From positions 7,750,001-7,814,000 of the forward strand of contig CAJFCV020000006.1 in NCBI GenBank assembly GCA_904066235.2: 64,000 nt of DNA, read 5' to 3'. The notes beneath the pieces were generated by a model. The model had not been told where the DNA came from. It did no database searches and saw only the letters and a program-made list of their open reading frames with translations. Shown piece after piece: positions 22,585 to 33,090 of this stretch. Source of the DNA: Bursaphelenchus xylophilus (taxonomy: Eukaryota > Nematoda > Chromadorea > Rhabditida > Aphelenchoididae). Position numbers and translations under genes: made by a program. Position 1 is the stretch's first letter. The number at the start of each line of letters is the position of its first letter.

Positions 22585-24778
22585 TTAATTTAATTTAAAT
22601 CCTCTTACTTTATCTGTTTTTGCGTTCTCAATCTTCAACACAATTGCATCTTTATGCGGGAACTTCTTTTCTGACGGCAAGAATACAGTAAACACCCCTC
22701 CTTTCACAGTCGTTTTCAGTGTAATACTAGTTCCCAGCAGAGTTACTTTTATCTGAAAGTGTACCTTGTTGAATGATCCCTTACATTATCAGTGGGTTTT
22801 ATTAATTTCAACTGAACAGTGTCATCCCAGTCCAAGAGGAATGCATAAACAGTTGTAACTGCTTCGATCTGAGGATTAAAGTAATCGTTTCCGGAGAGAA
22901 GGTCGTTCGCTTTACTGGTGTACCTAGGAAAAAATATAAAATTAATGTCTTAGTATTACCAAATAGTTTCCGATTCATTCTGATAAATCCAAGGTTTGGT
23001 CTCAAAGATGGCTTCACTATTGGCATTCACAAACCTCCCAATATCCCTGAGGCGATCCTCAAATATTGGGGAAATATTTCCAAGATGATCAGGGCCAATA
23101 TTCAGAAGAAGATTCCCTCCCCAAGCAAGGACTTGAGTCAATAAAGTGATCACTTCTTTGGTCGTCAGCACATCCGAACTCTAAATTAACTTCAATCATC
23201 TTATAAAGAGTTCAAGCATACCCTCATATTCCTTCTGTAACCCCAACTCTCTCTGTCCAAAGTGGTACAACTCTCCCATTTCTTCTTGATCAAATGCCCT
23301 GGCATAAATTTATCCGGTCCAGATATAAAACTTCCATGATGTTGAGGGACTCCGATCCCCCAGCGATCATTCACTACAATTGTGTCCTTCACCGGGCTGA
23401 AAAGAAACGAAATATCAGCCATGTTGCAAAATGCGATTGCATCCTCCGGAAAAGTTGTTGGAACCTGTTTGTAAGCCGGTTCTTTAATACGACAAAGATT
23501 GTGGTGAAGACCACCTGTCTATGAGACGCGTACTTAAAAAGATACTGAAAATGGACGTGAACTACAGTACGCCAAGTGAAAATTTTCCATTTTTTGCGTT
23601 CATATAAGGCGCGTGCGTTCTACTTCTCTGCGGACTTCCTCGCAGAAAACCCGCATTTCTTGTCTGTGGGCCCGCTAGACAAGAAACGCGCAATTCTTGT
23701 CTAAAATTGCGTAACATTGCGCAATATTGCGCAATTTTCTGCTCTCTCCCCGTGAAGATTTTTTTCTTTTTTTCTCTGCTCAGCCAAGAATTGCGCATTT
23801 CTTGTCTAGTGGGCCCACAGACAAGAAATGCGGGTTTTCTGCGAGGAAGTCCGAAGAAAAGTAGAACGCACGCGCCTTATATTATAGAAAACGAATATTT
23901 CAAAGCTTGGCTAAAATCGAACAAGTCTGAAAATAAAGTGGCCTCTTAGCCCGACCATTATAATTAAGGGTTTACCTGTCAGTGAAAAGCCAAGCCAAGA
24001 ATTCCTTTGAACTCCAGTAGAAGTCTCCTCGTTCCCAATCGCCATCACTCCACAGAACATCAGGTTTGTAATTATTGATGAGCTCTTTCATCTGGACCAA
24101 AGAGACTTGATCTGGGTACTTTCTGGTAGCTTCATTTTTGTCATTCAAATACAATGGATGGAACCAATCAAATTGGGAGAAATAGGTTCCAAAATGGATG
24201 TCCTCCTTGACTATGGCCTCTTTCAATTCTCCAACCAGATCACGATGAGATCCGAGATCTACGGAATTCCAGTTAAATGAAGTTGAAGATGGCCAGAGGG
24301 TGTATCCTTCATGATGTTTGGTGGTAATAACAAAGTATCTAAAAAAAGTTTTTACCCTCAAATATAATCCTACTTGGCCCCAGAAGATTTGATGATACTG
24401 GCAAAAGTCTCGGCGTTAAAATCAGCAGCAGTAAACTAAAGAAACTAAAATCCATAGATTAATTTGGTATTACTTTAGCTCCTAGATCAGCATAACTGAG
24501 TCCGGGGAAGTTTTTATTCATATAATTGACGACATCGGTATTATTATCATGCCAATACGACCAAATCCATTCACTTTTGTATGCAGGGACTGAGAACACA
24601 CCCCAATGACAGAAGATTCCAAACTTGTCAGCATCATACCATGCAGGTAATGGACGGGAATCCAAGGAATCCCAATCAGGCTAAATTAGAAACAAATGAT
24701 CTTTACTTGTGCTGTAAAACATACAGTATAAGCCAGAGAAAGTCCAAGAATGCATGGCCAAATTATAAATGAATTCAT
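22585..24778 (-). CDS. Alpha-L-fucosidase, GH29 (copy A)
   Basis: Hydrolyses terminal alpha-L-fucose from glycoconjugates in the lysosome or outside the cell. The start at 24778 gives a signal peptide ([15 protein letters not shown]...), spliced to [16 protein letters not shown]. Core motifs are [27 protein letters not shown] (catalytic Asp region) and [12 protein letters not shown], which fits the PROSITE fucosidase pattern P-x2-L-x3-KWE-x-C. Later exons encode [14 protein letters not shown] and a C-terminal beta-sandwich. Exons are separated by short introns except the one around 23425-23950, which holds an inverted-repeat element. The last exon shown runs to TAA at 22585; a short extra intron near 22608 is possible. 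It is the tandem partner of copy B, same strand, with a transposable element between them. Confidence 0.88.
23603..23881. mobile_element. MITE-like inverted-repeat element in an intron of fucosidase A
   Basis: Two arms of about 98-100 bases (23603-23700 and 23784-23881) are near-perfect reverse complements, each ending TATAAGGCGCG. Between them is about 80 bases including a smaller palindrome around GCGCAATATTGCGC. TA lies on both outer edges, which fits a TA target duplication as made by Tc1/mariner-type elements. There is no transposase. It sits wholly in the intron between the exon encoding LWSDGDWE and the exon encoding the KWE-x-C signature, so it probably leaves the protein unchanged. 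Confidence 0.8.
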
Positions 24779-24899
24779 TGAAAATCTAAGATTTTAACAT
24801 TAAAATGTATTTATTGCTCTTAAGACAGCAGCTGATAAGCAGGGGAAGTGGCCTTTTATCACAAATCAAATCGGGGTCTTGACCACTGAACTCTATTTT

Positions 24900-26330
24900 T
24901 AAAGTACGCACTTCTGGAAGCCTAGCAATACACTTGGCCACCTGCAAATTAATTCCCGTCGGGACCCAAAAAGGGATTTGAATTTATTTGTATACGGTAG
25001 AAAAAATATTTTTTTTGCGGCTGGAGCCGAGAATTTTATTGTTTGATATCGCGATGGATTGATCTCAGTAAGTTATTTTATGTTTATTTTCGCTTGTTTC
25101 TAGACGGCGAGCTCAGGGACGGTTGGAGAATGTGGTTTAATAGCTGGTTTTTGTGATTTCTTTCAAAATTTGTATTATCGTCTGAAGAAGCTGTAAAAAA
25201 ACATTAACAAGCTCTCTTATACCGTCTTCTATATGTGTAAATTACCATTTCGACTGAAGAACCGTTTGTTGGTAAAATTCCAATATTATTCATTTATTTT
25301 CCTTGAATTTTTAGGTTTGTGGACGACACCCACGTCAATCAATGCCACAAAAACGACTACCACAACGCCTACTACAGCCGCTTCGACTCCTTGTCTCCCG
25401 ATTATCTGTGATTAGCAAGAAACCTTCTTCCCTCCAACATTTCCTCTTTACTTTTTCAGAGGTTTATAACATAAATTTATTAATCTTCAGAATTCTTATC
25501 TTATTTATTTATTGTTGTTATTATTATTCAACACATTATATAAGTCTCCACTGGGGCGGATGTGGACTGACGGCATCGGCTTCATCAAGGCCCAGACCAT
25601 GCTTGATCATGCGTGAGTTCTGTTGGAGTAAGTGGCGGGCCCTTCTACGAAAAAGCGCGGAGTCCGTCTCGAAGATGAGGACATCGAGATCGCAGGGGAT
25701 CTCGCCAATTTTGACACGTTCGCATAGATCCCTAAAACCGAGTAATAAATGTAAAAAAAATTTAACTTACTTCATGATAAGGTGGTCAGGGTTGATCTCC
25801 AAACTCTTCTTGGAAGCCATGTATCTATCCCTGTTTAACGAGTCAGCAAAAGTCTTATCCTTCTCATGATTATCTCCATGAATCTTGATTTTCTTCTTTT
25901 CCTATTCGAATTCATGGAGTTCAAGACTTCCGCGGGCGACGAAGAGCATTTACTTTATATCGAACTCCTTGAGTTGCTGGAAATCGTACTCATCAACGCA
26001 CGTGGACCCGTAGATGACCTCGTCTTCACGTTTCTCTCCAAAAATTCATACCTAAAACACCCGTTTTCATTGAAAAAAAATCTAAAATACAGCTAAATAT
26101 ACACGCACCACAAATGATTTATCTATTATACATAAAACGTACTCAAAACCACGCCAAGGCTCCAAAACCGTTGATTCCATGAACGAACAAATAAAATTCT
26201 CGGCTCCAGCCGCAAAAAAAATATTTTTTCTACCGTATACAAATAAATTCAAATCCCTTTTTGGGTCCCGACGGGAATTAATTTGCAGGTGGCCAAGTGT
26301 ATTGCTAGGCTTCCAGAAGTGCGTACTTTA
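24900..26330. mobile_element. Non-autonomous TIR element carrying captured gene sequence
   Basis: Terminal inverted repeats of about 141 bases (24900-25041 and 26190-26330) are almost identical and start AAAGTACGCACTTCTGG; the flanking TA on each side fits a TA target duplication. The 1.15 kb interior has no transposase that I recognise. Its right half holds a decayed Hsp90 fragment on the minus strand (separate entry). The left half has a short open stretch after a splice-like acceptor near 25313 that I cannot identify. The element lies exactly between the two fucosidase genes: its left end is 122 bp from the start codon of copy A and its right end 70 bp from the stop codon of copy B. Confidence 0.85.
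25570..26055 (-). pseudogene. Decayed Hsp90 gene fragment inside the TIR element
   Basis: Minus-strand translation gives pieces in the right order for the Hsp90 middle and C-terminal domains: EVIYGSTCVDEYDFQQLKEF (compare IDEYCVQQLKEF), then YMASKKSLEINPDHLIMK (compare YMAAKKHLEINPDH), then DLCERVKIGEI...DVLIFETDSALF and RMIKHGLGLDEAD (compare RMIKLGLGIDED). In-frame stops (after the FDIK and HEFE pieces) and loss of about 80 residues between the first two pieces show it is dead. A GTAAGT...TTTTAG intron remains at about 25737-25772, so the copy was taken as genomic DNA and not by reverse transcription. Confidence 0.8.
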
Positions 26331-26399
26331 ATACCGATTTTAAAAAACATTGGCGTTTAAACGTATTGATCTCGATATTAATTTCATTCCAAATTTCAA

Positions 26400-28303
26400 T
26401 TAGTCCATTAGTTGAGGATGGAACTGAAAGTGAAATAAAAATAATTTTTTTTGCAATTACCGCATCATTGGCAGCATTTTCAATCTTCAGGACAATGGCA
26501 TCTCGATGTGGAAACTTCTTTTCTGGCGGTAAAGTCACCGTAAGAACTCCTTCTTTTACAGTGCTATTGAGAGCGATGCCAGTTCCAAGTAAGGTCACTT
26601 TTATCTATTAAATCTTTTATCATCAAACTTGTGCTTACATTTTGTGCAGATTTCACAGATTTCAATTGAACCTCTTTATCCCAATCCAATAAAAATGCAT
26701 ATATGATTGTATTTCCTTCAATCTGAGGGTTGAAATGATCAAACCCTTTAACTTTAGTCGTAAGTTTACTAGTGTACCTGGAATTAATAAAATTGAAAAT
26801 TAAAGCGACCGATACCAAATCTTTTCAGTGTCATTCTGATAAATCCATGGCTTAGATCCGTAGATGGCCTCGCTGTTGGCATTTACAAAGGCTCCGACCT
26901 CCTGCAGTCGCTCTTCCAGGATTGCCGGGATATTCCCATACTGATCAGGGCCAATATTCAGAAGAAGATTCCCTCCCCAGGCCAAGATCTTTACAAATTT
27001 ATCAATCGTTTCTTTTGATGTTTCGACATCACCACTCTGCAACGCTTGCGTCATATATATATATATATACATCAGACCTTACCCTCAGATTCCTCCGGTA
27101 TCCAAAACTTCCCCGAATTAGAGAACTGCAGCATTCCCATTTTTTTGTCAGCAGTTTCCCCGGCATGTAACCATCGTTCCCAGTAATAAAACTTCCGTGA
27201 TTGTAGGGAATCCCCTTTCCCCATCGATCGTTTACGACAATACTCTCTTTGACTGGACTAAAATTACATCATTTGGGCCAAATTTTATAAAATATCCCAT
27301 TTGTATGACCTTGTAAACACAAAGCCAGAGCTCTGTACAACGACTCGCAAGGAACCAAACAATTCCTCGTTATAGAAGGGTTTCGTTGTACTGTTTTGGC
27401 AATGATTGTGAACTTTGAAGTTGTTCGCTATACAGAGGTTTTGCTGTATAAAAGTTCGTTATACGGACTCTTCCGCTGGAACTTTCTTTCTGATCAACCG
27501 ACCTATCATTAAACACCCATGCCAGAAATTCCTTAGCGCCCCAGTAATCATCACTTTTTTCCCAATCGCCATCACTCCAGAGGACCTCAGGTTTATAATT
27601 ATTGATCAGCTCTCTCATCTGGACTAAAGACACTTTCTCTGGGTATTCCCTTGTTTTGTTGGCATTGTCCTTTAAATATAATGGGTGGAACCAGTCGAAT
27701 TGCGAGAAGTAAGTGCCAAAATGAAGACCTTGTTTCAGAGTGGAATCCCTAAATTCCCGAACCAGATCACGGTGGGGCCCAAGATCCACAGAATTCCAAT
27801 TAAAGGAGGTTTCTGATGGCCAGAGAGTATATCCCTCGTGATGTTTGGTGGTCACCACGATGTACCTAAAAGGTTTTTCATCTGGAATTTCAGTTTACTT
27901 GGCTCCTGACGATTTGACGATGCTCAGAAACGAATCTGCGTTGAAATCAGCGGCTGTAAACTAAACAAAATAGTCAAATAAGATCCATTTTGTCCCACTT
28001 TTGATCCCAAATCAGCGTAGCTTTGGCCAGGGAAGTTTTTGTTCATAAAATTGACCACATCACTGTAGCCCTGCTTCCAAAACCACCAAATCCATTCACT
28101 CTTGAAAGCTGGGACCGAGAAGACTCCCCAATGAACAAATATCCCTAGCTTGGAATCGTCATACCAAGATGGTAATGGTCGGGAATCCAAGGATTTCCAA
28201 TCCGGCTGCAAAAGATTTGACAACCGTTAAAGTAATCCTTTCATCCTACTGTATAATTGGAAAGAACACTGCCAAGTCCACAAAAAAGCAGAAGTATTAA
28301 CAT
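26400..28303 (-). CDS. Alpha-L-fucosidase, GH29 (copy B)
   Basis: The tandem paralogue of copy A. ATG at 28303 gives signal peptide [15 protein letters not shown], spliced to [16 protein letters not shown]. Motifs are [34 protein letters not shown] (catalytic Asp region) and [12 protein letters not shown], which fits the fucosidase signature. [15 protein letters not shown] follows. The reading frame can run on into the neighbouring transposon repeat, but a 37-base intron (GTAATT...TTTCAG) just before leads to FHPQLMD and a stop at 26400, which I prefer because it ends like copy A. A larger intron (about 27258-27510) carries no gene; an (AT)n run lies in the intron near 27053-27070. Confidence 0.88.
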
Positions 28304-29155
28304 CCTAAACAATGAACCTCTTTCCTCGACGTTAAGCGCTGCTAAGTCATCGCCTTTTTGGTTTTATATGCGAAAACACACAGTAATTAGCATTTGCAGT
28401 TGATCAAAACCATTGTTTCAAGGTCATTGTAATATTATTTTAAAGTTTTCATAAAGGACAACTAAATACTTTCAAAAAATCGCTGATCTCATTATGCCGA
28501 TCTTAAATACCATAAAAACGATATTCGTGTTCATTTGGACTCCGTTCCTCAGACCTTCACGGATGAGACTCTAACAAAGGATCAACAAATATTTTGACAC
28601 CATCTTTCTTTTGAAATCCATGTCATAATTATGAAAGAACGATTTTGAGATTTCGTTTGTGGATGACCACAACCATCATTTACATAAGTGTATTCCTAAA
28701 GCTTAAAACTGAGTTAATGGGACTCCGTTTACCCATTAACTCAGTTTTACTAAATCTGAACCGAGAATTGACAAAATCATAAAACATTTTTGGGTACTAG
28801 GAAATCAATCGGGACGATTCCCAGCCGCCGAGGTTACTGTAACGTAGCAAATCGGTGCTTCGGCCCCATATGACCCTTTTTAAAACGGGTCGCAGCTAAG
28901 CCCCAAAACAAATTGTGTAGCTAATTTTTTGTTCGTTGTAAACTATTTTTACTCTAAGTCCATGAAAGCCGACTTTCAAGCGCTGGTGAGAAGTATTTGT
29001 CCACTAAAGAAAAATGCGTCAAGTGTTTCGCGAGACAGATGACCCTAATTTTGGGAAAGAAAAGTTTTTACATTTTTCTGTCGGACTATTTTGGCCGATG
29101 TTTGTAGAGTAGTTAGTATTTATTTGGTTGTGAAGCTTTTTTCTATTATTTAATT
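28304..29155. other. Intergenic region with an 18-bp perfect hairpin
   Basis: The divergent space between fucosidase B and the CtIP-like gene, so it should hold both promoters. No ORF is supported. The only distinct structure I see is a perfect inverted repeat at 28704-28721 and 28732-28749 with a 10-base loop (stem begins TAAAACTGAGTTAATGGG). Confidence 0.6.
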
Positions 29156-29676
29156 ATGGCAGAAACGGTCCCAACGAAGCGCTATGAAAAGATCGAAGAG
29201 AAGGAGAACGAAGACGTGAAAGAGATTGTGGTAAGTTATTGTTTGATTGGTTCTCCAAATTCTAGGCAAAGAGGTTGAAGACAGAATCTCCAATTCTACG
29301 TACTCCACCGCGACCATCAAAGACAAAGGCCCTTTCTTGGGAAGAAATTCAAGCGAGATTAAGATCACCCAGTTTTACAAATAAAGTGAAGGAGACGACG
29401 ACGAAGATGTTGAATCCTGTGATTGATCCAAAAGCCAGGGACAGGGATAACAGATGTCGAATGCATGCCAAAGATGACTGTTCTTGTTGTCGTCCTTACT
29501 TTGATTCTCTTGGATTATCCGAGAAAGAGACCCTGAAGAGAATTCAACAAGTTGGAAAACATCGAGCGGTGTTTCATTATCCAAAAACCCCTCCGAGATA
29601 TTGGGATCTTGAGTTACGCGAACGCTCACCTAAGAAATCTCCAATTAATCCTGGTGCTGAGAAAAGAAGGAAGTAA
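29156..29676 (+). CDS. com-1: CtIP/Sae2/Com1-like DNA end-resection protein, short form
   Basis: Two exons (29156-29230 and 29266-29676) encode about 161 residues. The C-terminal part has CRMHAKDDCSCCRPYF followed by KHRAVFHYPKTPPRYWDLEL, which matches the Sae2/CtIP C-terminal consensus: a Cys pair, then (R/K)HR...P.TP..(F/Y)W. Proteins of this family activate MRE11-RAD50 endonuclease to start resection of double-strand breaks, in meiosis in particular. The N-terminal tetramerisation coiled coil of the family is not present in this model; the N-terminus is a short Glu/Lys-rich tail. TP and SP sites are frequent, as expected for CDK control. Prefoldin 6 begins 162 bp downstream on the same strand, an operon-like spacing. 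Confidence 0.7.
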
Positions 29677-29838
29677 AACATTGTGGCAATTTGATTTCAT
29701 ATCATGTACTTAGTAAAAAATGTGTTCTGTCGATCTCAATGTCAGTAAACCTCAGTTTCTCACTTTCGAATTGAACGCTTTACGTTGTTGACGTTAATAT
29801 ACCTTCGGAACTTTTTTGCGGTTAATGTAGTTTTAGGT

Positions 29839-30302
29839 ATGGCTGCTTTACCGAAGATTGAAAAAGAGTTGGCTGCTGCAGCAGCCAAGAGTGCGCAACT
29901 GGAGAAAGAACTAGGGGCATTGCACAAGCAGAGGACAGTTCTTGAGACTCAGTTAACTGAGAACAAAATGGTTGAAGACGTAAGTGATCTTCGATTGTCA
30001 TTGTTCTTCTTTAGGAGTTAAAATTGTTGAAGGAAGGTGAGACTGTCTTCAAACTAGTAGGACCAACGTTGTTAAAACAGGATTCTGACGAAGTCAAACA
30101 GAATGTCGACCATCGTATTACACACATAAAGAAGGGAATGTGGGTTAATTTGTTAAAACTAACGAACATTGTCTGTTTTCCCAGTTATGATTAGGAATTT
30201 TTGCAGTGAAACAGTTGAAGATAATATCAAGAGAAGTCAGAAACAGATGGAGGAAGTCAGGAAGACCATCACTGAACTCAAGACCAAACAGATCAAGACT
30301 TA
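29839..30302 (+). CDS. pfd-6: Prefoldin subunit 6
   Basis: Three exons (29839-29979, about 30015-30137, about 30207-30302) give about 120 residues. The protein is two helices of coiled coil around a beta-hairpin: MAALPKIEKELAAAAAKSAQ, then LLKEGETVFKLVGPTLLKQD, then a long helix ending QIKT. The motif VFKLVGP is diagnostic for PFDN6. It is a subunit of the cytosolic prefoldin hexamer that passes actin and tubulin to the CCT chaperonin. A TTTTAG acceptor ends 2 bp before the ATG, consistent with spliced-leader addition and with being the second gene of an operon. Confidence 0.93.
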
Positions 30303-30486
30303 ATTCGAGTCTTACGTTGATTGTTTCTTTTTTTCTGTTGGTATCCTACGATTCTCAGCCTGTTCTTTATTAATTGAATGCTAAATAAAGAAAGATATTT
30401 ACAAGATTCATATGTTTGTAGTACCACGCATAGGTATTGAATGGTAATGTACATAGTGAGGGACCCGCCGATTGTTTAATACACAT

Positions 30487-31023
30487 TTAAATGGCCGAAG
30501 ACGTTTTTCTTCTCGGTCTGACAAGGATATCAGATTCGTTGTGGCCATGACTGAGTAGATATTTCTTTGCCGCGGCATATCCTTTCTGATCTACTCGATT
30601 TCTCACAGGGATTGTTAAGGCTCTTTTGAAGTAGATATGGGCTTCATCCACAGCGCCAATCCGACGGAGACAGTCCCCGATATAGTACAAATTAGATGCC
30701 GAGATATTAGCCTGCAAAGAAACGGGGTTAATTGTAAAGTGATTAATAAAGGGATTATGAGCTTTACCATCAATGTTAAACATAATAAAGAAGCAGAAAT
30801 GCTAGGATTGTAGGTGGTATTCGCAGAATTATATACGAAATTTGCTCACCTTGATTTGCTCTGCCTTTAGGAAGTAAGTAAGGGCATCTTGATAGCATCT
30901 GATTGCATGGAACTGTAGGCCGATCGCTTGCCAGGCAAAAGGATCATTAGGATTGGATTCGGCCACCTTGGCCAAGTGTTTCAGCGCTTCTTCCACCGAC
31001 TTCGTACCGTATACTTTTGCCAT
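30487..31023 (-). CDS. RMD/FAM82-type TPR protein, short
   Basis: Two exons (about 30850-31023 and 30487-30711) encode about 131 residues. The sequence AWQAIGLQFHAIRCYQDALT and YFLKAEQIKANISASNLYYIG resembles the TPR part of the regulator-of-microtubule-dynamics (RMDN/FAM82) family, in which a helix pair containing ALxYFLKAEEI precedes a second TPR. C. elegans RMD-1 acts on spindle microtubules and chromosome segregation. The model is shorter than the usual RMD proteins and lacks their N-terminal helices. There is no room for more 5' exons because the next gene starts 37 bp away on the other strand. Confidence 0.65.
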
Positions 31024-31059
31024 TTTGAGCAGTATAATTACTTAGTATTGAGAGCAAAT

Positions 31060-31350
31060 ATGTCGGATGATGACAATCTCCAAGGTATAGTAATATCGCG
31101 GACCCTTCGTCTCGTTCGTCTCGATCCCAATAATGAATCCCAGTCTCCTCAAATCTCCTTTTATCCGATTTGTCCCGAGGGCGGTCCTGTTGCAGATAAG
31201 CCGCTTGGGTTTAGAGATCCCTTGACATCAAATATTATTCATATACTAGGTAGTGCTGACGTCCATGATGTTGATTTGAAACGTGTTAATCCGCTCCGAA
31301 AAAGGCACAATGAAGAGTGCGCACAGAGAGAAAAGATTAGCCCGCCTTGA
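31060..31350 (+). CDS. Small acidic hypothetical protein, divergent from the RMD gene
   Basis: A single ORF of 96 residues starting MSDDDNLQGIVISRTLRLVR. It has a Pro/Ser/Asn-rich middle and a charged tail, and no recognised domain or membrane segment. A CTTAG acceptor lies 14 bp before the ATG. Only 36 bp separate this ATG from the RMD ATG on the opposite strand. Further 3' exons are possible because a GT lies shortly before the stop, but I could not find a convincing continuation. Confidence 0.45.
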   Translation: MSDDDNLQGIVISRTLRLVRLDPNNESQSPQISFYPICPEGGPVADKPLGFRDPLTSNIIHILGSADVHDVDLKRVNPLRKRHNEECAQREKISPP

Positions 31351-33085
31351 ACACGTTCGGCTGTTCATCGGCCACACCAAATAAACGAAAAGATAATCCG
31401 AACATAAGAAGTACCGTGTTGTTCTGGAGAGAGCATGTTCTTCTCGCGCTTATCTATCTGTTTACATGAATATACGTGCTTCGGCCGGGAAAACTCCCCC
31501 GGGGATGATATGCACTCAACAACAGGCAGGTTCTGTACCGTATCCAATATTATCGTATTCCTGTTCCACCTCAAAATCATATCGAATTTACTTTATTTTA
31601 ATTAAATTCATAGCCCCGGAAGGAAGTTATCGTAAAAATACAGATTATCTGAGAGGGTTTAATTACAATGGAGGCAATCCTAATTCAGAAATGGTCGACA
31701 AAGCGGATTGAAAGGCCAATCCATTTGTTAATGAGAACTTCTTTATTGTCGCAAATATCACGCTTTAATGTTAAGGTAAACGTGATTATTTGTGGGGTCA
31801 TTAGGTCATCTCTGGTGATCCTTTTTCAGATCAAAAATTGACAAGAACGCATGTGTTATAAAAAATTATTATGCCGTCAGGAACATGTGGAAAGTGTATG
31901 GTATTTCGACTGACTGAAATTCAAGATGTCGCTACGAGTACTCTAATCAGTTTATCTGCCCCAATTCACGACGTCTTAAGCTCTTCGAACAAAAAAGTCA
32001 TCAATTTCTGCGGCAGACGCAAAATTGTAGAAAAGCAAAAAAAAAATTAGATCCACTTTTCAACTTGCTACAAAATATTTTTGTAATTTCTGGTGTGTAT
32101 TCCAAAGGATTTTTTACACAGAAAAGTACGAGAAGGCGGTAGCTGTAAATGATTGCTTTTGATTACATGAGCTCATGATTACCTCAAAATCTAGAGCGCA
32201 ATCTCGAAAACCCGGTAAAACGGACTAATTGGAGACTGATTAGGACAAGAAGGGCCATATAATTAATTGGTGTGAGCGGCGGCCGTTTCCTTGACTACCT
32301 AACAAGTAAGTTTTCAAAAAAGGACTGGTATTATGAAAGCCAACTACGACAACATTGGCTTCGTCTTACATCTCTGGTAAATACTTTTTATTCTTGTGTG
32401 GGATTATTTACTGTATTTTTGGTCACATTGCTACCCGTATTTTTCATCATTTATCATCAATCTGGCTTGATTTTGTTGTCTTACCGTAATTTTCACAAGT
32501 TCCTCTACTTTTTAAAAGTGTTTAATCAACTGCTGACATCGTGGTAAGTCGTCATTCATCGTACTGTAATTTGACCTTTAATCCGTTATTTTTTTATATT
32601 GTATTGGGAACTTGACAGACTTTTTTCTCAAATTTTTTACTTTCTTGGTGTAATATTGGCACACTTCTGTAAGATACAAATTACTTTGAAGTGCAAAACG
32701 TGCCGTTTAGAAAAAAAGTTGGTCTTTTTGTTATGCGAATGCGTTTTAAAATTGTCCAGAGTTAATGAGATCATACTCTATAAAACGGCATAATCGTGGA
32801 AATAGTAGATCAGAGGAACTGGCTTTTCTTAAACAACAACATCAAAAAAGTGTTGCATTGACCCTTGTTTTTGAATAATGTTACATCATGAGAGGCCAGA
32901 TTCCGTCAAATGTTTCTGTTTACCGAATTGGTTTGAGTTATCATTGCAAAAAATTATATTGTAATTGTAAATTGTAGAATTGGATTAAAAGTCTCTAAAA
33001 ACAGCTGTTTTTTTAATTCGCCTTGTTTTAGTTTATATGTATGATGACATAATTTAAACCTTGAATTTTAAAAGCCATCGTATTT
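31351..33085. other. AT-rich intergenic region
   Basis: About 1.7 kb without a supportable gene. The open stretches that exist lack ATG starts or have T-rich, low-complexity translations. It should contain the promoter and first exon of the four-TM gene that follows, because that gene's first clear exon begins at a splice acceptor. Confidence 0.5.
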
Positions 33086-33090
33086 GCAGG

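Noticed and set aside
26305..26400. Fucosidase B reading into the transposon repeat
   Set aside because: The frame stays open into the TIR, but a typical 37-base intron gives a shorter end like that of copy A.
27053..27070. (AT)n microsatellite in fucosidase B
   Set aside because: A short simple repeat inside an intron; no sign that it does anything.
32272..32547. Hydrophobic open frame upstream of the four-TM gene
   Set aside because: It begins with GTG and not ATG, is T-rich, and its hydrophobicity is what AT-rich DNA gives by chance. No splice link to the next gene was found.
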